A stretch of 64,000 nt of DNA from Rhipicephalus microplus (taxonomy: Eukaryota > Arthropoda > Arachnida > Ixodida > Ixodidae), in the NCBI RefSeq assembly GCF_043290135.1, contig NC_134705.1, positions 36,645,771-36,709,770 of the forward strand, written 5' to 3'. Under the pieces are notes generated by a model. That model saw nothing but the letters and a program-made list of their open reading frames with translations. It was not told where the DNA came from and ran no database searches. A program made the translations under genes and the position numbers. Each line of letters begins with the position of its first letter. Positions within the stretch are counted from its first letter, which is position 1. Of the stretch, positions 33,668 to 44,525 are shown one piece after another.

Positions 33668-36600
33668 AAATAGTGCTCAAAATTTAATTGCATAAGTTGT
33701 TTTCATCCTCGCTGTATTACGTGCTGTTTATGATGTAAAAAAAAAAAGTAGCACGCTGAAGTGGTGCTGCTTTTGGGCAACAGTTGAAAATCGCGGGGTG
33801 CATGAATGCGGAATACTGCCGCTTACACTCAAATCATTCTTGTGGTCACCTCCCACCGTTTGCAGCATGTGTTGTGTATACACAGCTGCATATTTCCTAG
33901 CTAGAAAAATTTGATTTTAGGTGTTTCACGCCATTTTTCATGTAACTATTCCACAATTGCACACACTGATCAGCAGGCTTTCAATTGCGCTGAAGGACAC
34001 AGGTGCCATAAAATTCATAGTCGATTCTTTCAAGAAACCGTATGTAAAGGCTGAAGCTTCATGCGTACATACACACACACATACCATATTGTTTTTTGTA
34101 CTTTATGAAAGCTGCGAAGGTCTCATGTGCCTCCAAGCGTAACCTGTCTTATTTATTCTCCATCACCGCAAAAGTTTTGTGAGTTTCAAATAAAAGTACT
34201 TTGCGCATGGCCACTTTTGGGTAATTTTTTTGTGTAGGTGTTATTTGAGCAGCCTACAGTGTTTACTTTATAAGCCTGTATGTATATGTTGCATTATAAG
34301 GATGCAGAATGTGTGTAGCTGTACAATATAGATGAAGTGTAAAAATTAAGTGTGTCTATTGTAGTGTTCTTGCAACCAATCTTACCCCCGTATTCTAGAA
34401 CGTCCCTCCACTCAACGCTTCACCTTCACTTGAGATGGCTGATGGGAGCGCCGTCTCTAAGCAGAGAAAATTGCTGCATGTCAGCAATAATCTGCTGTGA
34501 TTCTTGAGTAGTGCAGCGTCGCTTTCAAACGAGCAGCGGCACAGTGCTCAACTCTGTCAAGTGAAGAGTGAAAGTCCAGTCGGGTAGCGTTTATGAATAT
34601 GGAGGTTAGTTTTGTTGTCTTGTTAACCTGCCATTCACACTGGATTGATGCTACTTTGCTCTAGCTGTACAGTGCTCTCCAAGGCTCAAGGAGGCACCGC
34701 ACGGGGAAGGCTCGGAGCAAACCATGCGTGAGTTTCCTTTCATTGTTACACTATGCACGTATTAAGTGATAGACTTTAATGTATGCTATTTGTATTGCGC
34801 AAGTTTTTGGGGACATACAACTTCCAACACTTATATGTTCTGACGAAAATCACGCAAGAATGAGAGAAGCTTGTGCAAAAATTATGCAAGAGTGTAAGAA
34901 GCTTTTGCAGAAGTCTGTGAAATGAAGTTTTGAAATTTTGTGGCAATGTGTCATTGTACAGTGGTCAACAGTCTTGCTCAGCATGCTTGACTGCAGGGCT
35001 CCCGGCTGCAGAGGCGCATCTACGTAGTGCCTGATGCATGATGGGCCAAATGTCAGCCTGCACACTGGTGCCTCTTATCCCCGTTTGTCTGTTACATCAG
35101 TGTCTCTTGTAAAGGGGATCAACTGTGCTACCTTTTTTTTTGAATGTAATGAGTTCTTTTTCCAGAATATTGTTGTTTTAAGGTAGAGCCTCACATTTCT
35201 ATCAAATACTGAAGATTCTATTTTTCCTTCTAGATGCTATGAAGTCACTCCTTGTGTTACAATAGAGTGAAAACTGTTATGAGAAAAGCTACTTTATGGA
35301 GTTAACTCACTCCATATTGACTTAACACACAGAATTGGTGAAAACTACACTCCATTCCAGCTGCATTAGGAATAATATTCATTTGCATACTTCTGTTTCT
35401 TTTGTTTGTTTGTTGGCTGGAGGTTTGGAGTATAGGGTGTCCAGAGTGCACTGTGTAGTCTTTCTTCATCTTCCCAATTTTGTGAACATCAATTGATAGC
35501 CGTATGGGAAGCAGCCAGCATGCTGAAACAGCGGTGCAAGCATGCAAGATGTTCACCATTGCATGCAGTCAGTTGCTGTGAGCAACCTACTGCATACAAT
35601 TAACTGCGAGTGGTGAACTAACGCTGCACTATGTGTGCCTCCTGGAAAGCTGCAATGGTAAAGTGCCACAATCGTATAGTAACATGGATAACATCGCAAT
35701 TTGTTTGTTGAATAATTTTGCAACAGAATCAATGGAGTTTTGGATAAATTTGTGTATCTGCCTGGTTCATCAAAGCTACAGAGTCAAATGCGGTATATAC
35801 TCGCGTATTATGTGTACTTTTTTTTTCAATCCGGTCATGTGCGAAGCTAGTAGGAATCGCTGGCCTAAAAGCTCAACTGGGAATATATGTTGCAGGCGCT
35901 GTCACAGCTGTCTCAAAGCGGATTGTCATTTGTTTGCTAAGCCTGTTCAAATGCCCCCATTTTCTTGAAGTTCTTCCGAACAGTGCTCACAAAAACCAGT
36001 TCCCACGACAGGCTTATACCAGGGAACATAAGTACTCTCCAATAATTGTCGGGAACCCAACGTAAAGTAAGATGCAGACAAGGAAGCGCGATGCCAACAC
36101 AGTGCTGTGTGTGTCGCCCTTCATGTGTGTGTGTGTCCATTCCTTGTCACAGTCTTCTATTGCGTTGTGTTCCCTCCGATATCTAACCAACACACCCCAA
36201 GCTTCTATGCTAAGTCTTATTCAACGCACTCTTCTGCTGGCTCCCATACTGAATATTCCATGTCGAAGAACTCCACGCTGATGTGCTTAGCGGTAGCACG
36301 GTTTCAGTTTTCTTCGGTAAGCTTTATAACAGCAATCTGCCTTGTATATAATTATTGTAGCCTATCACAAGGAACGGTAAAAACGCAATGGCCAGATGGC
36401 GAAACCGAAAAAAAAAAAAAAATGAGTGCGAAAACCTGCCTCATCTAGTTGATGTGACAGGTCCTTGCACGCGTTCAACATCTGTGCTGTGTCTCGGGAA
36501 TACATTCTTGCCGTGGAAGAGGTGGGAAGATAGGAGGCAAACCTTTAGGCATTTCGGACTACACATAAACAGGTTTCTGTTTTTAAGTTCGATATTCTAG

Positions 36601-36880
36601 GGAAAGCATAAAAGTTCATGGAAGAAGGGACCTTGCAATCAGTCCATTGTGTAAGACTGCACTCGCCTGCTCAACAAGAGATGTGCCTGACCAGAGCATC
36701 ATGAAGTCAAATGTGTCTGTGTGTGTGCTGGCAAGGTGGCTCGGGCTGGTTGGGGAGGGCAAAGTATGCGAGCAAAAAGTTTCTTGTAGTAAAGCAGGCT
36801 GGCTAATTATACTGGTGAGCAAATTATGTGAGGATGCAAATTGTGCGAGTAAATATGGTATGTACTCTTGTATGTTTCAG
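33668..36880. other. Stretch upstream of the DUF4806-type exons, with candidate exons
   Basis: Mostly unassigned. The part at 34385-34600 looks like a dispersed repeat (ATTCTAGAACGTCCCTCCAC). Two splice-bounded segments on the plus strand may be upstream exons of the gene that follows: 34673-34727 (acceptor GCTGTACAG, donor GTGAGT) and 36153-36316 (acceptor CCTTGTCACAG, donor GTAAGC, Ser/Thr-rich). Their phases do not connect cleanly to the exon at 36881, so they are not called as CDS. Confidence 0.4.
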
Positions 36881-37107
36881 CTCTATTGCTACGGATCCTG
36901 CGGATCCAACTTGGCATCCGGCAGCAACAAAGAGAGGTTCTGCAGGAGGTGCGACAGCTGAGGCACAAGGTACTGCTCTTGTCCGTGCCTCAGCACACCC
37001 AGCCAGCACAGCGCCCCTCTGACCTTCCCCGGCTGCCTGCTGGTACAATTGGAGAAGTGGAGGCACCAGAGGCAGCTGTGCAGAGTAAAGCTGTGGCTGC
37101 GGCTTTG
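36881..37107 (+). CDS. DUF4806-type protein, internal exon (coiled-coil linker)
   Basis: This is the first supported exon of a three-exon set. The acceptor TATGTTTCAG ends at 36880 and the donor is G|GTGTAT at 37108. After two bases that complete a split codon, it encodes 75 residues. These include LRILRIQLGIRQQQREVLQEVRQLRHK, whose regular Leu/Ile/Val spacing suggests a short coiled coil, then a Pro-rich linker and EVEAPEAAVQSKAVAAAL. The last segment resembles the stretch just before the DUF4806 core in arthropod proteins. The exon ends in phase 0, matching the next exon. The function of the family is unknown. Upstream exons and the start codon were not found. Confidence 0.7.
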
Positions 37108-37286
37108 GTGTATATGTCTTGATTTTTAATATGCCTATGTAACATGCAGAAATTTAGTACTGCTTTAAGATACTGTGTTTCGGGAAACAAACTAGTCAGG
37201 TTATCTCATGAGCCACTGTACTACAGTCGAATATGAATAATTTGTACTCAAAGAGGCCAGAAAATTTGTTCAAATAATGAAAGTTA

Positions 37287-38398
37287 CCGTAATTACTTGA
37301 ATCTAACACGCACCTTTTTTCCGGTTAAGAGAGTTCATAAATCGCATGTGCGTTAGAATCGAGTCCGAAAAAAAAAAAAAGAATATGGTCATTCTATTGC
37401 CATCGCCACTTACAAAATGTCCGCCCCCTACGTGCGTCGGCATGGCGCGTCGGTCATTTCTGCCTATGTGTTTCCCATGCGCGGCACTTCATACGTGTGC
37501 TGAGGAGTTCGTCATCTTGTAGTACATTAGCATCGACGGCATGGTAGGGCCGACTCCAAAAACTCGACGAGTGCACCACAATGCTGCTTCTAAAAGAAAA
37601 GTCGTCGCGTGTGCCGAAACGGACAGAAATCGGCCCGCATCGCGGTCATTCGGAGTTCCCGAAACGTGCATGCGGGACTGGCGGAAACAAAAGCAGAATA
37701 TTGTCGACAGCAAAGATTCACGCAAAGGCTTCAGTGGACCACAGCAGGGTCGGTTTCCACAAATTGAAGAGCTGTTCGGCGAGTATGTGATTAAGCAGTG
37801 AGCGGCACAGCGGCCCGTGACGACTGAACTGCTCCAAGTGCAGGCTATGCAGTTAGCCTTAGAAAAAGGGCTAATGCAGAGCCATTTTAAAGCGAGCAGG
37901 TGCTGGCTAACGAACTTTATGAAGAGAAAAGGCTTTTCCCTCCGAAGGCGAACGGGCATATGCCGGAAGTTGCCGGAGGAGTACGAAGAAAAGCTTCAGA
38001 GTCTTCAGAGGTTCCTCCTAAACTTGCGGCACAACAACGGCTACCTGCTTGGGCAAATCGGGAATGCCGATCACACGCCTCTTTACTTCTACATGCCTGG
38101 CACCACAACCGTCTAAGAGAAGGGGGCGAAGCAAGTTTGTGTACTGACATCGGGCCACGGTAAAACTAGAGTGACAGCAATGCTCTGTTGCACGTCAGAT
38201 AGGCATAAGCTTCCCCCGTACTTCATATTTAAATGGAAGATGCTCTCAAAAAGAGTCGTTTTCGCGAGTGGTGTGATCAAGCGGGCCAACGAGAAAAAAG
38301 GGTGCGCGTTGCAACCGATGTCTTAGTTTTTTTTTTTTTTGTCGTGGAAACCGGGCGCGCGTTACAATCGAGGGCGCGGTAGAATAGAGTAAATACGG
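37287..38398 (+). mobile_element. Pogo/Tigger-like DNA transposon, internally deleted, in the intron
   Basis: The left end is CCGTAATTACTTGAATCTAA (37287 on). The right end read inward is CCGTATTTACTCTATTCTAC (38398 back). They form terminal inverted repeats and are flanked by TA at 37285-37286 and 38399-38400, the target duplication of the Tc1/mariner superfamily. Between them lies a broken transposase that ends before the second half of the DDE domain. The element is therefore non-autonomous. Confidence 0.85.
37541..38326 (+). pseudogene. Pogo/Tigger-like transposase, broken and truncated
   Basis: One reading frame runs from an ATG at 37541 to a TAG at 38324-38326, with in-frame stops TGA at 37799-37801 and TAA at 38114-38116. 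The N-terminal part (RKVVACAETDRN...VPETCMRDWRKQK) reads as a helix-turn-helix DNA-binding domain. Next is a CENP-B-type second HTH (SRCWLTNFMKRKGFSLRRRT). The start of the DDE_1 domain follows: GNADHTPLYFYMP, GAKQVCVLTSGHGKTR and KLPPYFIFKWK. The aspartate in NADHTP aligns with the first catalytic Asp of the NMDETP motif. Later catalytic acids are missing, so it cannot be active. Confidence 0.85.
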
Positions 38399-38400
38399 TA

Positions 38401-38726
38401 AACGAGTGGAGGGCTCACCATGCAGTGATGCATGTGCATGGAGAAGTTTTGTTCACAAATTACAGGACATCCGTCATTAATTAAAGTAGTCAATACATGT
38501 CTGTACACGTTGGCCTTGCAACGAGTCAACAAGTTTTGCGTGCAGTTTGCAAAGCATTTGTACTTCGGCTTCAGTATTCTCCTGGCAAAAGAAGTTGCGC
38601 GCGGCAATGTCCAGTGCTGACACTCTTCGAAGACAACTGTGTTTCCACTGTTACCATCTGCGCTGCAGCCGGAGCGTGGCCAGCACATGATGAGAATGGA
38701 GGAGCGTCTCCACCTGGAGAAAAGCA
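38401..38726. other. Intron sequence between transposon and tandem repeat
   Basis: No coding or repeat feature was recognised. A frame on the plus strand across it has no motif. Confidence 0.5.
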
Positions 38727-39110
38727 GATCGGCATTCGAGAGAGAAACACTCTGCGGCAGCTTTTTTTTTTTTCTCTCTTCATGCGAAAAAAAAAGGAGA
38801 AAGTTGAAAGGAGAAGAGTCTCTACATAGCAGGAACGAAAAACAGGGAAGCGTGACACCGACGCGTTGCAGATCGGCATGAGAGAGCCTACTCTCTGCGA
38901 CAGCTTTTTTTCCCCTCTTTCTCTTCATGCGCAGTGTTAAGAGGAGAAGGGTCTCTACGTGGCAGGGACGGAAAAAGCCGAAGCGGGGCACAGGAATGTC
39001 GCAGATTGGCATTTGGCAAACATTCCACCGCAGTCTTTTCTTTCCTTTTCTTCATTTTCTTCTTCAAGCACAGCGATGAGGTGTCTGAAGTGCCACCGCA
39101 GGATTGGGCG
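38727..39110 (+). repeat. 133-144 bp tandem repeat, about 2.7 units
   Basis: Units begin GATCGGCATTCGAG (38727), GATCGGCATGAGAG (38871) and GATTGGCATTTGGC (39004). Each holds a CTCTGCG-CAGC segment, a pyrimidine run, CTTCATGCG, GGAGAAG-GTCTCTAC-T-GCAGG-ACG and a final TGCAG. Divergence rises toward the third unit. It sits within the intron. Confidence 0.7.
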
Positions 39111-40129
39111 GGGTGCTGAGAGCATTTTCGGAGCGCGGTATAGCTTTGATAGGACCACAGCGTCAGTTCGAATTAAGTGTGTTGGAATTAATGAGATTCG
39201 ACTGTATTTACTATAGTCTGTGAAGTCCGAGTGAACTGTCCTAAGCTAGCAGACGATGTAGGCGGCATCGTGTGTTTGATGGGCAGTGACTAGCAATAGC
39301 CTGCTTAAAACAGACATTCAGTAATTTTGTTCATGTATCACCCTATTTTGTGTCCGATGCGGCTCTCTCTACTTCGAGCTAGAGTTCACCCTGCCTTGTG
39401 TTAGCCGATTGCTTACTTTTTTAAAAATCTAACATGCACCCAATTTCGCAGTGTGAAGAAAAATGCACCTTTGTTTATTGTGATGAGATTTCCATAGTGA
39501 CATGCCTCTTTGTTGGCTATCACAGAAAAATATAAACAGCAAATGGTGCGACCATATAGTGCGACCTTTATTTTTCTATCAGTTTCATCTATGACCAAGA
39601 TTTGGTCGCTCTAAGGTTGCCTCTTAGTACGCCTTGATCATGTTCATTTATCTTGTTGTGCTCTGCTTACAATGCATTGATTAAAAACATGTCCAAGCTT
39701 CTTTTTGAATTCCACATATTTTATCGTTTTTCACCTGTAGAAGCTACTCCTGGTCAACATTCAGGCAAAGACATTGTAACCTCGAAGAAACGTGTATTGG
39801 AATTTGAGCACTGTACAAAGTAATTATACTATTTCATAGCTAGAATCAATATTTATTAAGGGTTATAATAGTGTTGTATTTGATTTCATAACAGCGAAAC
39901 TGCATTCAGAGAAGGACTCTGAAAGGTTCTCACACTGAGTGTGAGAGGGCTGATGTGGAAACCATTTTAGGTCAAGTGAGTTGAAGTTAGCGTAAAAAAA
40001 CAATGAAATGTTGTGATGCCCAAAAATTCAAGTTGTTGTTTTTAGTGTCCTCTTCTTGCAGATTTTTATCATGAAAACATTTCGATGTGCTGTTGCATTT
40101 ACCCCATCTATGCTTGCATTTTTTTACAG
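39111..40129. other. 3' part of the intron, unassigned
   Basis: AT-rich intron DNA without recognisable features until the polypyrimidine tract and acceptor TTTTTTTACAG at 40119-40129. Confidence 0.5.
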
Positions 40130-40289
40130 CGCAAGCACCTCCTGCAGATTGGGGGACGTGGCCTCCGAGAAATTGGTGTGAATGCCATGAAGGCTGTATT
40201 GGCACATGATGTGCAAGTGCTGTACAGCCTTCATGGCAGAAAAGGGAAAAGGGCCTTTGTGAACCTGAGGCTCTGTAGATTAGTGACAG
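40130..40289 (+). CDS. DUF4806-type protein, exon carrying the first half of the domain
   Basis: Acceptor TTTTTACAG|CGC at 40129/40130 and donor ACAG|GTTAG at 40289/40290. In phase 0 it encodes 53 residues and one extra base. These run HLLQIGGRGLREIGVNAMKAV, LAHDVQVLYSLHGRKGKRAF and VNLRLCRLVT. The IGG near the start, the SLHGRKGK-AF motif and the following LRL--LVTDVI are the pattern I recognise as DUF4806, which is common in tick and other invertebrate predicted proteins. The extra G completes an Asp codon with the next exon. Confidence 0.8.
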
Positions 40290-40386
40290 GTTAGACTTGT
40301 TCATTGTTTTATGTGTGTGTACCCTTGTGTATTCTCTGTACCTCAGTGCTTCATGTGTACTATGGTATTTCTGTTCTTGTATGCAG

Positions 40387-40649
40387 ATGTCATCTGCCAA
40401 AAAGCAGGGTGCGACCAGGCGGAGGCCCTCAACTTTATTAAGAGGTGGCTGCCAGGGTCTGGTGATCGCTGTGGGGGCAGTAAGCGGCGCTTCAGAGAAG
40501 CATTTGTTGTGGAGCAGCCCGATGATCCCCACTCTCAGAGTGCAGATTATCGGCTGCTCGCGGCAGCTGGCTTCCTGCCCAGCCACAGCAGCCAGGGCCT
40601 TGACAGCACCACTGTCACTGTGCCCCCAATACAACCTGACCTGCAGTAG
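40387..40649 (+). CDS. DUF4806-type protein, terminal exon
   Basis: Acceptor TTGTATGCAG|AT at 40386/40387. The split codon G|AT gives Asp, and the frame continues VICQKAGCDQAEALNFIKRW, then LPGSGDRCGGSKRRFREAF, the end of the DUF4806 core. A 45-residue Ser/Pro/Gln-rich tail follows, with the stop TAG at 40647-40649. The phase fits the preceding exon exactly. No stop or frameshift interrupts the domain across the two exons, which argues for a live gene or a recent copy. The domain is 30-40 residues from the C terminus, as usual for the family. Confidence 0.8.
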
Positions 40650-40709
40650 AGCGGGCCTTTTTTAGTTGTGTATATATATTTTTCAATGTATACATTTTTT
40701 GTTGTACCA

Positions 40710-40719
40710 AATAAATAAA
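40710..40719 (+). promoter_or_regulatory. Overlapping polyadenylation signals of the DUF4806-type gene
   Basis: Two overlapping AATAAA hexamers (40710-40715 and 40714-40719) lie 61 bases after the stop, with another AATAAA at 40730. A T-rich stretch precedes and TGTCC-GTGGTG follows, as expected around a cleavage site. Confidence 0.7.
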
Positions 40720-41173
40720 AAAAACAAAGAATAAATAGTCTGCAGACTGTCCGTGGTGCACTGTTCGGCTAGCTTATGCTGATTCGGAAGCACCATCACC
40801 ATGTTTTAGTTACAAAAAAATGCTCTAAACTATGAATATTCTCGATTACCATATGGGGGACATATGTGGGGATGGCAAGTGGGGGACATACGCTTTCAAC
40901 ATTTACTTCCTAACGACTTTTTTCGATCTGCTGTACCAAATACCAGTACCAAATAAAGCACTCGCTATTGCAAAAGATAAATTGGTAAAAAAAATAAACT
41001 ACACTTCTAGTGTTAGCAAAGGGAATGAGGTATAAAAGATGAAATAGATCGAGTAACTGCTTTCAGTTCTCAGCATTCAATTTTCTGTTGCCCCAAGTAT
41101 ACAGGGCTGCAAAGCTACAAGAGCGGGTCATCGAGGCATATTGTTTAAATCTTCCGGTAAGAAAAATTCCCTA
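40720..41173. other. Unassigned stretch after the gene
   Basis: AT-rich flank containing two copies of GGGGGACATA (near 40855 and 40881). Nothing else was recognised. Confidence 0.5.
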
Positions 41174-41586
41174 CTAATAATGGTTACATAATGGCAAGCC
41201 AATCAGTAGCCAATATTCGTCGTGCAGGAAACATCGGTGTAATAACGGCATTTGATTGGCTGCAATGTGGCCCTGGATTGGTCCAATGTCGGTCGTACAT
41301 CCGTAGCCAATATTCGTCGTGCAGCAAACATCGGCGTAAAAATGGCATGTGATTGGCTGAAATATGGCCCAATGTTGGCCGAACATTGGCAGCTTTGTCG
41401 GCAATACGATGGGCCTTCGTCGGCCCAATGTTGGTTGCATACTGGCTAAAACATCGGCAAAACGTCGGCCCATCATTGGCTTGAACGTCGGCCCGACATT
41501 GGAAGAAGTTGCACTTCCGACGTCGGTGCCGATGTTAGCCGATGTTGGTCCAAGATTGGTCCAACGGCGGCGTGCTGCCTGGGTTC
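41174..41586 (-). repeat. CCAATATTGG-type minisatellite, copy 2, opposite orientation
   Basis: Repeated words GCCAATATTCGTCGTGCAG (41212 and 41308), GATTGGCTG-AATATGGCCC (41257 and 41350) and CGGCCCAATGTTGG (41419) form degenerate units. The right border reads GTGCTGCCTGGG (41572-41583), the reverse complement of the border at 19267-19278. Confidence 0.65.
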
Positions 41587-42660
41587 CTTCGTTGAAGCGG
41601 CCCGGGGAAGGGGGCGGGGGGTGTTTATGTTTATAAGAAGGAAAAGAGGAGAAAGGTGAGCCCCGCCACCGTCTTCATCAGGGTGCGACACCTCAGCAGA
41701 AGCCCACAAGATATGGGGTGAGGAAAGATTAAAAGGATGAAAATAAAGGTGGAATGAAAAAAAAGAGATGCGCTAAGCCAGCGAGCGAGGACATATCGAG
41801 AGGATAGGAGAAATAGGAAAGATGGAAACACGGTCACAGGAGTCCGAAGACGGGGCACCACTTGCGAGAGCTCTTGTCGGCGTCAGGAGATGGCGCAGAG
41901 CAAGTCCAGTAGGTCAGAGCTACGCTGTCATCGGAAATCAGCGTCAGGAGATGACGTAGAGCAAGCCCAGTCGACCAGAGCTACGCTTACGTCGGAGATC
42001 GTGAGGGCACAACCAGTTGGCACGGAATCCAGCGAGCGAGTCAAGTGGCCCGGTATACTGAGGAGAAGGCATATGTGGCAGTGGGTATCCACCACGAGGG
42101 CAGTATCACAAACTCGACAATGGTGCGGATGATGGTGGTTGAAATAGTTGAGCAAGTGATAATTGCGTTGGTCTTCTGGATAACGCGAGGTTCACAATTT
42201 ACAGCGACTCGAGATCGGTGGTCAGAGCATTTGCCAAGGAAACACTATCAAAACCAACTTCGTGGATTCTTCGAAACAAAGAGATAGATCGATCCGCACA
42301 CATTCGTTTGGTTCACAGCTCACTTAAGACGCATTGAGAAAGTACCGCCCATTCTGAACAAGTCAGCTGAGATAGCTGTGCGAGGACTAAAAACCGCGTA
42401 TCTATCGGGGGGCGTGGCGCTGATGTTTCAAAGCACCGTTAGCCACTTCTGTCGTATAACGAACAAACAAATTATATTTGCCTGGCCCGGAGATAATGCG
42501 CTGTGGGTAAGTCATCACGCCGACCGAATGGGACGGTGCTATTACAAGCTCCGGGCACGAACAACATTTAGAGGCAGTCCAACGGGCCCGCAACGCAGTA
42601 GGGCGACTTGGTATTTCTGTTGACACAACTAGTTTCTGATGTTGAGTAAGGTACATCTGG
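41587..42660 (+). pseudogene. LINE debris with RNase H fragment
   Basis: A plus-strand segment near 42195-42330 reads SDSRSVVRAFAKETLSK, then LRNKEIDRSAHIRLVHSSLKTH. These are the SDS-A motif and following helix of a retrotransposon RNase H domain. Near 42560-42620 another frame reads HLEAVQRARNAVGRLGI, typical of the RT thumb of related LINEs. The segments are rearranged and full of stops. The upstream part (41590-41900) looks like LINE 3' UTR. No intact domain remains. Confidence 0.6.
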
Positions 42661-42789
42661 ACGCAATGCTGTATGACGCTTCACTTTCGGAATTGTTTCC
42701 GATTTTTTACTAGGCTCGGTTAGGGCATAAGCGACACACTTATTTCGCCATAATCAATTTTCGGCATCGTCAAGACGTCCCTCGAGATC

Positions 42790-43059
42790 TTATATTTGAT
42801 GGAGGGTCTGGTTGGTATTGGACTTGATGTTGCCTATTTCTGTGTGAAGCAAAACAAGACTCTGACATTGTTTCTCAACATCACTCGTTCGCGAGCTCAA
42901 GTGGGCGACAGTTTGACTTGTGGTCAGAAATTCATTTTTGAAGTCACTCGTTTCTGAAATCAGTTTCGACTGAGCAGCTGATGTTTTATGTAATTTTTCG
43001 ACTATAGCAGCTAAGTTAGGAATCAGATTTGACTCAGCGTCACCAGATTGCATGAGCAA
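42790..43059 (-). pseudogene. Coiled-coil fragment, possibly LINE ORF1
   Basis: An 89-codon minus frame with heptad-like spacing (IVEKLHKTSAAQSKLISE, SRTSDVEKQCQSLVLLHTEI). The composition fits the coiled coil of a LINE ORF1 protein, and it lies next to LINE debris. No other ORF1 domain follows. It could also be chance or an unknown coiled-coil exon. Confidence 0.4.
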
Positions 43060-43867
43060 GGAAAAACGGCGTCAATACACTCGAAAACAATCAAATAGCA
43101 GCAATGGGGGCTCAGCAGCTGCAGCAAAAAATAAATACTTGATTTCTTCGAGAACAAAGAATATGGTTTACTACGCTGAATGGCACAAGAAAGTGGGTTA
43201 CGGCTCTGCACTGTGCCATAGCTGTTGAGACCACCAGGCACCATGGTTGATCGCAGCTCTTTTGTAGGCGACGTGTAAGTTGATGTTCCAGGCGATGCGA
43301 CCTCCCACTAAGAAGTGAGGATAGAGAGTATCAGGGTTAGCACCACAAGGTAGGTTAAGGTGCTGGCTTCCGGTTGGGTAAGAGGTGTTGATCGTCAGAT
43401 GGCTCCAGTTTCCCAGCCACTTCCTTGGTAGAGGGAATTCGATGGTGTCTCGGTGGTGGTGTACAATAGGGCAGGCAACAGCACGTACGGGAAAACAAGC
43501 ATAAACACCTGCATGAAAAAGGTAAATGGGTTACTGCTCTGCACTGTGGCACAGCTGTCAAGCCAAGGTTAGCAAAAAGGAGTACTTAAGCTTCTTTTGG
43601 GCTTATGACAAACCTTATACCTCGCTGTCGCAGCAGAAGCAATGAATTTTAAAGAGACAAACCAACTTCGAACGTAAGGAATAATGCCATAAGCTTAAAT
43701 CACTAATTACGGTATTAAAAAAAAGGGAACTGAACATAAAGTAATGGCGCAGTCTCTGAACTAAATCAAAAGCAGAGTGGTAACACCAAAACATAAACAC
43801 GTACTGATAATAAAACCACGACTTTTCACTGTGCACTGCCACACCGTTTCGTGATAGTAGAAAAAAA
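43060..43867. other. Unassigned stretch
   Basis: Contains a short direct repeat: GGGTTACGGCTCTGCACTGT (43194) and GGGTTACTGCTCTGCACTGT (43527), each followed by G-CA-AGCTGT. No coding feature was found. Confidence 0.45.
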
Positions 43868-44525
43868 AACGCCAGGCCTGCGCAAAAGGCGCAGCAGTCA
43901 CAGCGAAAACTCGAAGAATGGCCTTTCAGAGCTTTTGCTAAACACTCAATAGAAAACTCCTGCAAGCACACTTGCTTGGTACCCACTATAGTGTTATTAA
44001 TAAAAATGTTAGGGTAATAGGCTGGTATTCACAATGCTATCTTTCGTCATTTTACTGAGAAGCGTTGTGTCCACTTAACTATTGGGAAGGATTTATTGCT
44101 AATTGTTCATGCAGCGATTGACGGTGATGAAGAATTATGCCTGAAGTGGGCAAGCGCCACAGTTATTAGGTGGTAAATAACATGCTTTTGTAGTTGGTTG
44201 GAGCGTTCGACGACCTACTCGTTACACTATTCGCGCTGTTTGACATCTGGCTCTTCGTTTCCCGTTCTAAAAGACTTTGTTACTCATAATATTGCGACTA
44301 CTTTCCCAAAATTAAGCCTGTATAGGGCAAGTTTTTCAGCGTGGCTCAGTGGTAGAAAACTGGGATGGCACCCAGTAAACCCGGGTCGAGCCCTACTCTG
44401 TCATTGGTACTAGGTATTTTTGGTAATTTCGTGCGGTGTGGTTACGGACACCGGTGGCGGCGGACAACCACGGTGCGGCGTGGGACCCTAGTTGTGACCT
44501 CGAAGCGGCTTTCGCTGTAAAAGAA
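43868..44525 (+). repeat. Dispersed repeat with tRNA-Gly-like module, copy 1
   Basis: It starts AACGCCAGGCCTGCGC and ends near TTTCGCTGTAAAAGAATTC. It aligns along its length with 45541-46280. Near the 3' end (44338-44400) is a tRNA-like block: A box GTGGCTCAGTGGTAGAA and B box CCGGGTCGAGCCC, best resembling tRNA-Gly. A shared 110 bp body follows (GTGGTTACGGACACCGGTGG). Whether the 450 bp upstream of the tRNA block belongs to the same element is not known. Confidence 0.65.

Noticed and set aside
44338..44400. tRNA-Gly gene candidate; also at 46078-46140
   Set aside because: The cloverleaf is imperfect and both copies lie in the same dispersed repeat context, so they are treated as tRNA-derived repeat modules.
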